A DNA stretch of 11,273 nt, from NCBI GenBank assembly GCA_910592205.1, contig CAJVPJ010001228.1:1-11273 (forward strand), written 5' to 3'. Position 1 is the first letter of the stretch, and every line of letters begins with the position of its first letter. Below, one piece after another: positions 1 through 9,452 of the stretch. Under the pieces are notes generated by a model. The model worked only from the letters and a program-made list of their open reading frames with translations. It made no database searches and was not told the origin of the DNA. The position numbers and the translations under genes were made by a program. The stretch comes from Paraglomus occultum (Eukaryota; Glomeromycota; Glomeromycetes; Paraglomerales; Paraglomeraceae).

Positions 1-1782
1 CTTTGAGAAAATTAAATTGTTTTTTGAATAATTGCATTTAAAATTATCGAAATAAAGAATCGGCGACAAAACTTTTCCGCCCCCCCCCCCCCCACGTATG
101 CGATATATTTTCAGAGTAATATTGACGATAAGTATCATATCTCAGTTTCTATAATTGCATTGTTCCAAAGTAAAAATATGCCAATACGTAATTCTATAAA
201 CGTACTCATAACTAATCGTACTCGATCTGACGAACTGAACTTAGGACGAATGTTGTCGATCTTCTTAATTTATTAGGCACTTACCTTATTCTCAATCTGC
301 AAATTTGCTATTTAAAATATACAAAGTGCAATAATTTTTTCCGCTCACATTTTTGAACCAGTTGAATTCCTGATGTCAATGATCAATTGCTCTCAGTAAT
401 TGTTGGCTTGACCGTAAATGCGAGCGCGTCGTAAAAATGCAAAATTTAGGTCAAACCGTATTATACGCACATCACACAAACTTTATATTAGTCGACCATT
501 CGTTTATTATACTTTCAAAAATTAATTATCGTAGGACAATTGTTCTTAAATATTAATTAAATAACCTGCCGGCAGAAGGTGTTTGAATTTTTAACCACCA
601 AAGTAAAATCACATTTGGCGGAAAGAGAATAACAACATATTTATTATGATTGAGGTGATTAATTTACGTATTAGTATACGTAAGCCATAGAATAAATTGG
701 CTATTATGTACGACAACTTTTTGCAAAATACATAAACTATTCAAAAACAATGCTGATTTGGTGTTTATTGAAAATAAAAACAATAATTACATAATTGCCT
801 ATCATTGGTTAAAGTTTTACTATATTAATCCCGAAAAATCAAATCAACAAATCGAAAAACGAGCCAGAAGATAAAAATTTCAAATTTTTCTTTCTTCGCA
901 TGTGTCTCACCAACGCTGAATGCGGATAGAAAACTCGTTTTTGACATGATAATTATCGATGTGTCGGTTTGTTTTAAGGAATTACAAGTTCATTCCAAAT
1001 GAGGGATATGAAATACATTAAGACTAGAGACACTAATACTCCTGGAAATGTACAATTTCGGATGTTGCGCTCCCAAAGCGTATGAGATCAGCAACCCCTT
1101 AAAGTTACAGTTACCCCTATTTCAAATGTCATCTGGTCGAACTCGTGACCTAGAAAATGTGATTAACTCGCGGTTTGTAAGAAGAGTCTTAAATACTACG
1201 GATTATCAATGATTCGTATTATAGATACATACACACACACATTTATATATAGCACGACTTGCTGATAAGGTGCGATAGAATCTGACAATTTAACAAAAAT
1301 CATCCATTGTCACAAATTATAATTACAATGTGTGCACACAAAACAGAGCAAGTTAATTGGTGGAACTCTCATTTAAATAGAACTATAACCTCATTATCAT
1401 ATCACCAATCCTAATGCTCAATGCTTAGTTAATGCGCAAGTACTCTATGCGATTATTCATTTCTAGATTCAACTCCCTGGTCACAATCTGCCACGAAACA
1501 CCACATATTTGATTATAGTCATTTATTAGTAAGACATTCCACACATATTGACATTTCCGCCTCTGTCATACTCTGCCCCGCCGTTCGTGTTATGGTACAA
1601 TGAAGCAAGCAAACAATTGTTCGGATTTTAAATATCGCTGTGTCTTGCAAGTCACTTCTAGCTTTAGTATCTTTCCCTCCCTTCCATTATATTTGTCCGG
1701 TCATTTACATGCGAGATGTGTTGTATAGTGAGATTAACTAAATTGCTAGAAAAAGGTCGCCAACAATTGTTTTTTTTTTTTA
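1..1782. other. AT-rich intergenic DNA with no supported gene
   Basis: All six frames are densely interrupted by stops and I recognise no domain or RNA gene. Visible landmarks are a run of 14 C (80-93), a hairpin with 8-bp perfect arms at 664-671 and 676-683, and an AC-repeat tract near 1230-1242. An upstream part of a gene or a decayed repeat beyond recognition cannot be excluded. Confidence 0.6.
664..683. repeat. Short hairpin, 8-bp perfect arms
   Basis: Arms TTACGTAT and ATACGTAA are separated by a 4-base loop (TAGT). No T-run or gene end lies next to it, so a terminator role is not indicated. It could be chance or the remains of a small inverted-repeat element. Confidence 0.4.
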
Positions 1783-1901
1783 CTAAATAGACACGGCCTC
1801 CTCGCAATAAGTACAAAAAAGTTCTTCGCGATTAATACAACATGATTTTTCCGAAACCCAAAAACGGAACCCACAATGAACACATGGCACTGCGAAAAGA
1901 C
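1783..1901 (-). pseudogene. Possible terminal exon or relic with a LIM-like zinc knuckle
   Basis: The minus strand encodes a short C-terminal segment with CVHC, 19 residues, then CTYC, ending at TAG (1785-1783). The C-x2-C-x19-C-x2-C spacing fits the second half of a LIM zinc finger. Two good 3' splice sites precede it: TTTTACAG ending at 1902 and TTTCGCAG ending at 1890. With the second one the junction residue would be followed by PCVHC, as expected after the H-x2-C of a LIM first half. I could not find a matching first-half exon in the 450 bases between here and the kinase stop. The frame reads open without splicing up to about 2089, so an unspliced ORF is the alternative. A run of 12 A follows the stop almost at once on this strand. 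It may be an orphan exon or decayed copy. Confidence 0.25.
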
Positions 1902-2316
1902 CTGTAAAAGAATGTATCATAACTCCGATGAACATTAGGGAATTTGTAACCATGATGTAGTCAAACATCCACATGCAGATTTTCGTATAAATACTTTTCT
2001 GACAACTTGACCAATCACAGAAACCAAATATGTAAGTTTGACAGCCACGACTTCTCTTCGCCTCTTGTACTAATAATAAGCCTATGAATTAAGAGCACCT
2101 TCATATACCGTTTTATCATTAGTTACTTCGGATGTTCTTTGGTGACCAAAACCAACCTGCACTCTTATATGTTAACCAAATATGTTGGGAAACTGCATTC
2201 AGTGCCTACAGGATATTAAATATTAGTTAGAATATTTAATAATCAAATAATAAATGTCAATTAATGACTTTTTCTGGAAGTGTATCTTGACACTTAATAA
2301 AATCTTGGTTTAATTA

Positions 2317-2322
2317 TTTATT
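2317..2322 (-). terminator. AATAAA polyadenylation signal of the kinase gene
   Basis: An exact AATAAA on the minus strand begins about 31 nt after the kinase TAG (2355-2353), within a very A/T-rich stretch. It is the first such hexamer after the stop. In AT-rich DNA this can occur by chance, so the cleavage site itself is not asserted. Confidence 0.45.
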
Positions 2323-2352
2323 AGATACTCTTTAACAAGGAGAAAATAATTT

Positions 2353-5300
2353 CTACGTGTTTAAATGATGTGCATGACTACTGGATGAACTAGATGCGGC
2401 ATTAAAACTCTCCATGAGGCTGTTAATTCCGTTACCGGTACTTCTGCGCTTAACAGTCTTACGCCCCCAAGAACTACCGTTAGGCACAAATGCTCCTTTG
2501 CGACTTATAGTAAACATTGTCTTTGGTCGTCCAGGGGGCGTCCCGGGCATTGGAGACAATATCGTAGGCGAATTCTGAGATAGGACGACGGATGGCGTTA
2601 CAGGTGGTATCGTTAAAGGAGGCAACAGTGATCCCCGTCGTCCCTTATTCCCTTGCCACGAATTTCTCTTTTTTTTCTCTCTTATTGATCCATGAGATTG
2701 TCGCCGTGTATTCATGTTACTAGCGCCACCGCCATCGTAATAAGGAGGCGAGTCGCTACCACTCCTTCGCTTAGCTCTAGAACGAGCACGAGCGCGAGTT
2801 ATATCAGTGGGCTTTATCGCACTATTCTCAGCAAAGTTATTATAACTTCGTCTGTAGGCAGCATTACCATCTTTGTTATGGTGAGCGTTACCACCTACCC
2901 ACCACCCTTTGATAGTTGATAGTATTCCGCCTCGCTTACGATGAGTCGGTGATTTGGTGTTTGGTATGGGCACTATTGACTGTATAGGACTAACTGGTCG
3001 TGAAGTTGGTGGGCTCACGAACGACGAAAATTTCTTGGGGGAGAGGGGTGGAGATGCTGATGCATGTATAGCCGTGAGAACAGGCTCTACAGCTTCGGGG
3101 AATGAGAGTATTAGTGATTTCCGTCGTTCTCGCGTCGCAGGAGCTACGTGATATGTCTTTGGAGGAGGAGTCGGAGGAAACACATCGTATTTCTTTGGAG
3201 GCACAGGTGGCCTGTGGTCGTCGCCGTCCTGCGAGTGACGCGGGGTATTAGTCCCTTCAGACTCCGGTGGTGATTCAACTAATAATGTTACGGGATCATC
3301 ATCCTCTTCCTCCTCTTCCTCATCTATCTCTTCTATCCCCTCTATCTCTGACTCCTCCTCATAAGTATCCTGTTCCTCATTATTCTCCTCCACAACTGCC
3401 TCTACTGATTTAACTAATTCTACGTCATCATCAGTGCCAACACCTATGTCTACCAATTTCGGCGATTGTCCTATGCCCGCCTTTTTCCTTTCTCTCATTT
3501 TGTCTAACAATAGCCACCATAGTCCATTTGATGAATCACACTTTGCTTCTAATACACTGCTTTTTATTGTGGCAGCGTCAAAGCCTAATTGTTCTAGTTT
3601 ATCTAATAGTTCTTTTTCATCAGCATGTTTGAATAGGATTTTCTCATTGAGTGCTTTACCATCAACTGACGATCTACGGGATGATTTTGTTGATAATGAT
3701 GATTGTGATGATGTTGCTGGCGACAATGATGATTGATTGAATTGATTATAACGTGTTTTGAATGATGATGAATTGAATTGATTGTAACGTGTGTTGAATG
3801 CTGATGGTGCTGATGGCCTGCGATGATTCAATGCAGTCATCTGAAAATTGTTCTCTTGCAATCCGTTATTCTGTCGTGCCTTTAATATTTCCTCTCTTTG
3901 TTTAGCTAAATATGTTTTAGCATCATATCCAGATGATTTTGAGGTAGATGAATTGTCTTTGTTTTCCTTGTCCTTGTTATCGTTGTTATTATCATTCTCA
4001 TTAATGTCCCTACTCTTGTCGTCGTGATCTGTATCATTCTCGTCGTCCGACTGACTATCATTCTCGTCTTCGTCCACAGTTTGCCACTCACTATCATCGT
4101 CGTCCTCGTCATCCTTTTTCTTTAGCCACGGATGATCCAAAATTTGTTTCAATGTGAAGCGTTTACTAGGTTCGAGCTGTAGTATTGACTGAATAAGATC
4201 CTTTGCTTCTGTTAAGTAAGATGAGTAATAGTTCAGCCAGCGGTTATTAGATGAGAGCGCGCCAGATGAACAGAGAAAACGAAAAAACGTTGATAGAAAA
4301 GAATATTGGTTTCAACAAATTATAAACGGAACGACATGTTTACCGTCAGATAAGTGATCTTCCAGGACATATTCTCCTCTTATTATCTTGGCCTTCATTT
4401 CATTGTCATCATCATCGTCAAATGGCAAACTCCCACAGAGCAATGTGTACAGAATAACGCCAAGTGACCATATATCGGCCTCTGTTTGATAACACGGATT
4501 TATTAGCAAGAATCGTCAAGTATCTATGTAATTAATTACTATCCTCTTACCTGGTCCAAGATATTTTTTGCCACTTAGTATCTCTATAAAAAAGTGAACA
4601 CATATTTTAATAACAAAATAACTGTTTATTAAATCTAAAAAATGTTGAAGTGCTAATGGACGATTGTTATATGATAAAGAAGTCTTACCCGGAGCTGAAT
4701 ATCCTATTGATCCACACATCGTATCTAGTAATTTTTTGCTTTCATATTCTTGTGTAAAGCCAAAGTCACTAAGTTTGACGTTATTGTGTGCATCCAACAA
4801 AATGTTCTCTAGCTTGAGATCTCTAAATAGTCATAAAAATTAGAATACTGAATATCAGAAATATATTAATGATAATCGTCCACATATTAATGATAATTAA
4901 GCCACCCAGTAATCATTATTCGACAACAGGGCATTGACAATGCTTTACGTATTATCACAATCGAACAGCCTAGACTCTTTCTCAATATTTACTTCTGCCC
5001 CGATCCTTACCTGTGAACTATACGCCTGTCGTGACAATATTTAACAGCCTTACATACTTGACCAAACATCCGTCTGGCCACACTCTCTTTCACATAAGAT
5101 CCGCTGGCTATTTTATCAGACAGGTAGTTATATAATTCACCGTTTTCGCAGTATTCCAAAACCATATATATTTTGGTTTCTGCAGGAATAACTTCGAGAA
5201 GTGAGACAATATTTGGATGGTGGAGATACCGATGATGATATATTTCGGGTGCAATCGTTTCCTTGTGTATTTTGTCGATGATTTTTATGGCAACCTGACA

Positions 5301-5972
5301 ATAAATGGGGGGGGAAGAAGAAAAGAAAGAATTGAGTATTGTAAGAGTAAAGAAGAGTAATAACAGTAACGGTAAAGAATGCAAAAGACATTGGCATTCG
5401 TATAGACGTAAAAAATATATATTACATAAGGTCTAGCAATATGATACTGAAATGATACAATTATGTAAAAAAAAAGCCTTGTTCATCATACCTTCTGTCC
5501 AGTCATACGATGAGTCGCGAGTTTGACGTTTCCATATGAACCTGGATAGTTTGTTTGTATTTATTGTCAAAAGATAAGCCCGCCCTTCTTAAAAAGCACA
5601 TTTCTTGCCACTACAAATACACTCGTATAGTGTGTGTGTGTGGGAAGAAGAGCAGTAAAGACTGGTACTCTTCCCTACCTGCGCCTAGAGGTTCTCCTAG
5701 TATATAGTTGCCGATTGAGGCTATGTCCGAAGTAGATAGTTCTTTCAAGAGGTCATGATAGTCAGCTGCGAGCTAGAGTATAAAGATTAAGAGTATAAGT
5801 TTTGAGTCGCTGTTCTCGTGTATTCATACATGCTAAGAGTATTAATATTCACATTCGCTCGTCAGTTCCCGTTCTCTAAAATACGTTATAGTCGTCTAGT
5901 TACCTTTGCTTTATGGTTTCTTGCTATAGAATAGGGAGACCCACCACCAACTCGCCCACGAGAGTTATGCAT
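2353..5972 (-). CDS. Kin4/Ppk1-like CAMKL serine/threonine protein kinase, 8 exons, 885 aa
   Basis: Likely a fungal cell-cycle or stress kinase that phosphorylates Ser/Thr. Exons on the minus strand: 5972-5904, 5772-5679, 5541-5492, 5294-5011, 4822-4689, 4583-4551, 4481-4344, 4208-2353. All seven introns (69-197 nt) are GT-AG and the frame closes to 885 codons plus TAG. Kinase domain is about residues 46-296: glycine loop GAGSYG (53-58), VAIK with K75, helix-C E88, HRD 165-167 with catalytic D167, K169 and N172, DFG 185-187, activation-loop Thr T200 in LDTMCGS, APE 209-211, DIWSLGV, and HPWL 293-296. C-terminal to it are an acidic tract (about 297-354), a UBA-like module (about 458-508), a second acidic tract (about 527-573), PPVPPKK, a GWW motif near 702, and a basic RxxS-rich tail. 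The start is the first ATG after an in-frame TAA. The Kin4/Ppk1 assignment rests on recalled resemblance of the UBA-like and GWW regions; 'CAMKL kinase' is firm, the subfamily less so. Confidence 0.93.
3727..3798 (-). repeat. 36-bp tandem duplication inside the kinase tail
   Basis: Two adjacent 36-bp units (3798-3763 and 3762-3727) encode two 12-residue copies: [12 protein letters not shown] then [12 protein letters not shown] (residues about 405-428). They differ at only two residues and several bases. The repeat keeps frame and sits in the Ser/Asn/Gln-rich linker between the first acidic tract and the UBA-like module. Confidence 0.9.
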
Positions 5973-6044
5973 TGTCGTCCAGCAACGTAGTGTAAAATGA
6001 GCGTATTAGCATATATTTTATGGTAAAGTAAAATGTCTGGGGTG

Positions 6045-6052
6045 TATTTATA
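6045..6052 (-). promoter_or_regulatory. TATA box of the kinase gene
   Basis: The minus strand reads TATAAATA here, 73-80 nt upstream of the kinase ATG at 5972, inside a short GC-flanked context (CTTG before, CACCCCA after). The distance would place transcription start roughly 6010-6025 and give a short leader. Position and match are seen; function is inferred. Confidence 0.45.
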
Positions 6053-7588
6053 CAAGGAATGGGCAGAGAAGGAGGGGTGCAGTGATAAATTTATCTATGT
6101 GGGAAATCTATGTCTGATGTAAATTTTTTCTTATAAGTTCGTTGCCCAAAGTTGTGATAGTGACAGTTAATGACTTTCAAGAATGATGAGAGGCTCCTAA
6201 CTATCGTTGAGGAATGTGTCACCGAGTTTGTAACACGATTATGTTGGAAGGGAACGCCATTCTTCCTTCCTTTCAACGACTAAACCCAATGTCCGCATGA
6301 CTAATATGGAATGATATAACATTTTATGTGATATAACTTATTAGACGGTTGGTCAAATTAGAAAAGAGGAATGAATAGCCACATACCGACAATGGCCGAA
6401 TAAGTATAATACGCTTGGAATTGCCATCATTGACGTTTACTTTGTGTTGTTATCATTATTGATCAATTACCGACGTGTATGTGATATCCGAATTCCCCTT
6501 TCTTTGGCCATTGTTTAATATCATTACTACAATCGATTCCACAATCTCATGACCTTGCATTGTCATTTCTATTGTGATTGTTGTGCTGGGAAACGAATTA
6601 ATCTTTCCACAACTACATAGCAGACACATGTCAACAGTAATACTCGAAACTCTTCCACCACCACCCCCCCCCATCAATCATCAAGAACACAAAGTTTTGC
6701 CATCTCGTTCTGCACCCCACATGTTTATCGCCAATCTCATTGGATTGTTTTCCCCACATATCACGCCAATTAATATTTTACCACTATATCGTTAGTCGAT
6801 TGTTTGTCGTGTTTAGGGTACATCGTTTTTTTTATCCAGTATTTGAATTCTATTATATAGTCATCCCCTTCCCTTCCCCCCAACTTCACTTGACAATGAC
6901 ACTTCAATATGTGTGATCACGCCGATTATGCCAAACACTTGGGCTCACAGAATAAAAATAGACAATTTGCCGAATGGGAATACAATGGATCATGACATTA
7001 CGATTGTTTAGGTGTGACGAAGGGGTGTTTGAAAGAATAATACGAGATGTAGAGGCACAAGGTCTAAGTGGATATTATTAGGCGTAGCTTTGTCAGTGCG
7101 CAAAGATAATCACATGTTAGTTAATATTGGTTTGATCGGTAACACAAACAATCAGCCTCATTCCTGATGATGTTATATCAACAATTATGGCAATAGATTT
7201 CTGTTGTTTGAAGTGGCGTAGGTAGACAAATATGCACCATCACAACATATTATCGGTCATTGTATTTCGACTTGCCTAAAATGTCACATTACTTCGCCCT
7301 TACACATATGGCTAAACAAGACAATAAAAAACCCCTCGCCCCCTCCCAAAACAAATAATAATAAAAGCCACACACATTACTACAGCTAATTGAAAGCCCA
7401 AAGTGTGTCTTTTCTTCAAATGGGAATCGGGCATGATACACAAACTAAATTAGACCAACTTGGCAGGCAAAAAAGAACATCTGTGGTTTGATTCATTTAT
7501 ATTATTTTATAATATATGAAGTAAAATAAACAGTTTGTGAAATGGAACAGACTGATCAAGTTAACACATGAACAAGATTAGGATATAC

Positions 7589-7677
7589 TGCAACAAACCA
7601 GGCAACGTAAATATAAAAGTGAACATTCAATTGTGCAATATGGGCATGTTGCAACAAAACCAGACAAAGTGAACATT
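7589..7677. repeat. Imperfect direct repeat of about 28-39 bp
   Basis: Copy A (7589-7627) and copy B (7650-7677) share TGCAACAAA(A)CCAG(G/A)CAA and AAGTGAACATT. Copy A carries about 11 extra bases in the middle. The copies lie 61 bp apart start to start. No gene covers them; likely a local duplication. Confidence 0.55.
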
Positions 7678-7912
7678 TACATTCTATAAATGAGAGGCTG
7701 ATTGTGATGTGGCTGTAAAATTGACTAGTTATAGTGTGACTAATACTAATGGCATTCTGAAAAGTAATAATGGTGCTCATTCCTAACTTATAGATTCGTT
7801 AATTTTAATGTTTACTTTATTATTTATTACACCAGAATGTGATAAATATAAATCATAACAAAATTAATATTAATGTATAATATAGGATTATCTCTATACA
7901 AAAAATTATAAT

Positions 7913-8110
7913 ATGAAACTAATTTACATGAAATCCGCCATGGAACCCAAGAATTACAGCACCATTAAAAACATTTTAAAAGCTCAAGGAGAGAAAATTG
8001 CTCCCTATGTTGCTAAAATCAATAATATCCAAACTCTTCAGGAATATCTGGATCAAGAAAAATTACTTGGAAATTTAAATTTATTTCTTTACTATTACTA
8101 TTACTTTTAA
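7913..8110 (+). CDS. Hypothetical 65-aa ORF, unrecognised
   Basis: Opens with ATG and ends with TAA at 8108-8110. The middle (residues about 12-55) is coding-like, with a charged, helix-favouring composition including KNILKAQGEKIAPYV and LQEYLDQEKLLGNL. The end runs into five tyrosines encoded by a TAT/TAC repeat, which suggests the natural C-terminus is lost or read into repeat DNA. Two further in-frame ATGs (7928, 7940) are possible starts. I do not recognise the family. Its 3' end overlaps, on the opposite strand, the far end of the broken coiled-coil gene. Could be a truncated gene fragment. Confidence 0.3.
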   Translation: MKLIYMKSAMEPKNYSTIKNILKAQGEKIAPYVAKINNIQTLQEYLDQEKLLGNLNLFLYYYYYF

Positions 8111-8865
8111 TCAAGGTCATCCTTTCTTTAACTTCAATTTGAGCAACTTGACCATTTTGTTGCTCTTTTAATTGTTTATTTTTTTACTTAGCATTCTCTG
8201 CTTCTAATTTTTTAATTGCTTTATTTCTCATCACCTCATTTTTTTTGATTTGTCATAAATATATAATTTAACTACTCCTTTCCACTCAGTATCTAATTCT
8301 TCTTTAGTGGTTGATAAATCTTTTTCTAGTTTCTAGTCTTGTTTTCTAAATGATAACTGAAAGACTGAGCAATTAACTTTTCCGTAGAAAGAGGTTTGAT
8401 TGACTTATTTTTTGCTAAACAGCGACAATAACACCTATTCTTATTCTTTTAAACCTACCACATTCTTCACAGTAAGGAAGAATATTTATATTGTTATAAT
8501 AATCTTTTTTACATTTACTGCAAAATGAAGACTATATCAGTATTACTATCATTCTTTTCCAATGCTACCATTTGATGAGTGGCAGGAGAAGTATCAAAGT
8601 TAAGAAAAGTTGAATTATCATAATCCCAAAAACAATAATTACATTCTAACTCCTGTTTATATCCATGTACTAATTCTAAAATTCTGTACTCCAACCTCGT
8701 AATTATTTGCTCTACTGAATAATACAAGTTTGGAACCTTTCTCTGAATTTTTTTTTTACTTTGCTTACTAATTTGCTTTAACTTTTGCAACCTGTTTTTG
8801 TTTTGTTGTTTTGGTAAGTCTGTAAGTTCTTGATTTTTATTCTTCAATAATTTGTCTTCTGCTGT
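8100..8865 (-). pseudogene. Decayed coiled-coil protein with a CxxC-x13-CxxC zinc ribbon
   Basis: Read on the minus strand in successive frames this region gives one continuous protein-like story. First comes an open frame at 8865-8515, lysine/glutamine-rich with KQISKQSKKKIQRK and a short cysteine pair (CNYC). After a frame change near 8522 come CSKC, 13 residues, and CEEC (8522-8460), a treble-clef or ribbon-type zinc motif. After another shift comes CRCLAKNKSIKPLSTEKLIA (from about 8425). After a TAG and a shift come LEKDLSTTKEELDTEWKGVV, and finally KKLEAENAK with a stop, then KNKQLKEQQ. At least four frameshifts or stops break it. Tryptophan positions are coded TGG, so there is no sign of a mycoplasma-type code. 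Family not recognised. A gene with several introns is a weaker alternative, because the breaks lack clear GT-AG signals. Confidence 0.5.
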
Positions 8866-8886
8866 TCATTAATGAATTTCTCTCCA

Positions 8887-9047
8887 ACACGTCATTATTA
8901 TCGTAATAATTTGTATCACGAAAATCGTGATCAAAAAAGCGAGAATTATGTACGCAACATGGTATAGACCTTATTGAAATTCCGTATATCTGCTATATCC
9001 ATCATACATTAGTAAAAAAGGGTTATTTGTCAAATATTAATATCTAA
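8887..9047 (+). pseudogene. C-terminal fragment of a restriction-endonuclease-like (Vsr/PD-(D/E)XK type) domain
   Basis: The plus strand encodes YHENRDQK (around 8914-8937) and, one frame away from 8940, RELCTQHGIDLIEIPY, ending at TAA 9045-9047. The pattern D-x-x-K-x-x-x-C-x-x-x-G-I-x-L-I-x-I-P-Y is the typical end of small VSR/REase-fold nucleases found in many repeat-rich eukaryotic and large-virus genomes. The two halves are joined across a six-A run (8933-8938), and a one-base loss there explains the frame change. No upstream catalytic part is visible, because the opposite-strand relic abuts it. Family assignment is by recalled pattern. Confidence 0.45.
8894..8931. repeat. Two consecutive 7-bp-arm hairpins
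   Basis: ATTATTA-TCG-TAATAAT (8894-8910) and ATCACGA-AAA-TCGTGAT (8915-8931) are both perfect, with 3-base loops, 4 bases apart. They lie inside the nuclease-tail fragment, so coding constraint or chance could explain them. Confidence 0.5.
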
Positions 9048-9074
9048 TAATTTTCTGTAGTACTTTTGACAAAT
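9025..9074. repeat. Inverted repeat, 10-bp perfect arms
   Basis: ATTTGTCAAA (9025-9034) and TTTGACAAAT (9065-9074) are perfect inverted copies 30 bases apart, spanning the junction between the nuclease-tail relic and the ATPase relic. A 10-bp palindrome (GCCGTACGGC, 9095-9104) follows just downstream. It may mark an insertion boundary. Confidence 0.4.
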
Positions 9075-9091
9075 ATAATAACGTTTATTAT

Positions 9092-9361
9092 TTGGCCGTA
9101 CGGCAAAAAAAATGTCACGTAATAAGCTTCATTCCATCTCACGCTGAAAAATTTGAATCTTGTGCGAAATGTTTGTTTATCACATTGACGAGTGCAAGAA
9201 TGCGGAAAGATTCAACGGTCTCAACTCGACCACAATGGCCGTTCAATTTATTACTCAGTGGACGAACTAAATCGGGGAAAACAAATATGATCGTCAATCT
9301 TTTACTCGGGAATAAAATGTATCGAATGTTTAATAGTAGGGGACAGAGAATGGTTAATTAG
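9092..9361 (+). pseudogene. P-loop NTPase fragment with Walker A
   Basis: The frame encodes FNLLLSGRTKSGKT followed by NMIVNLLLGNKM. The hydrophobic strand plus GRTKSGKT (codons at 9260-9283) is a clear Walker A loop with the following helix. Sequence after it is truncated: this frame ends at TAG 9359-9361, but the adjacent frame contains SRYIK at about 9361-9375, so a frameshift near 9335-9350 has broken it. No Walker B is seen. The frame has no ATG at its 5' end, only TTG. The hydrophobic-strand and GxTxSGKTN style resembles packaging or transfer ATPases of the A32/FtsK-HerA group, as found in Maverick-like elements, but the fragment is too short to prove that. Confidence 0.5.
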
Positions 9362-9452
9362 CCGATACATTAAATGAAAGGTAAATACGACAAATTCGTT
9401 AATCCCAGAAATTTTGTCTAGAAGGGCCTTTCTTGTTCGTTTTCCATATTAC

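Larger units (their letters stand above)
5973..7912. other. Intergenic DNA upstream of the kinase gene, no supported gene
   Basis: Apart from the kinase promoter region next to 5972, the frames here are short and low-complexity. Notable are a C9 run (6664-6672), a proline-coding CCA/CCC patch nearby, and an imperfect direct repeat: TGCAACAAACCAGGCAA at 7589 and TGCAACAAAACCAGACAA at 7650, each followed by AAGTGAACATT. I see no splice-consistent coding chain on either strand. Confidence 0.6.

Noticed and set aside
2692-3736. Plus-strand open frames at 2692-2919, 2954-3151 and 3434-3736
   Set aside because: They lie antisense to the large kinase exon and show only mirrored low-complexity codons; no domain and no splice logic.
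3906-4112. Minus-strand Thr/Met-rich frame
   Set aside because: A frame-shifted reading of the acidic repeat-rich part of the kinase exon.
5137-5397. Minus-strand frame overlapping kinase exon 4 and intron 3
   Set aside because: Wrong frame for the kinase domain; the overlapping frame carries the HPNI to HRD motifs and splices correctly.
6091-6276. Minus-strand 61-codon frame upstream of the kinase
   Set aside because: No domain, no splice partners, and it lies where the kinase promoter region is expected.
6456-6795. Overlapping frames on both strands near a C9 run
   Set aside because: Glycine and proline strings come from the homopolymer; both frames are composition artefacts.
7556-7780. 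Minus-strand 74-codon frame
   Set aside because: Covers an imperfect direct repeat in AT-rich DNA; no recognisable motif.
8100-8865. Origin from a mycoplasma-related endobacterium with TGA read as Trp
   Set aside because: Trp codons here are TGG and the breaks are frameshifts rather than in-frame TGA, so the code gives no support; origin left open.
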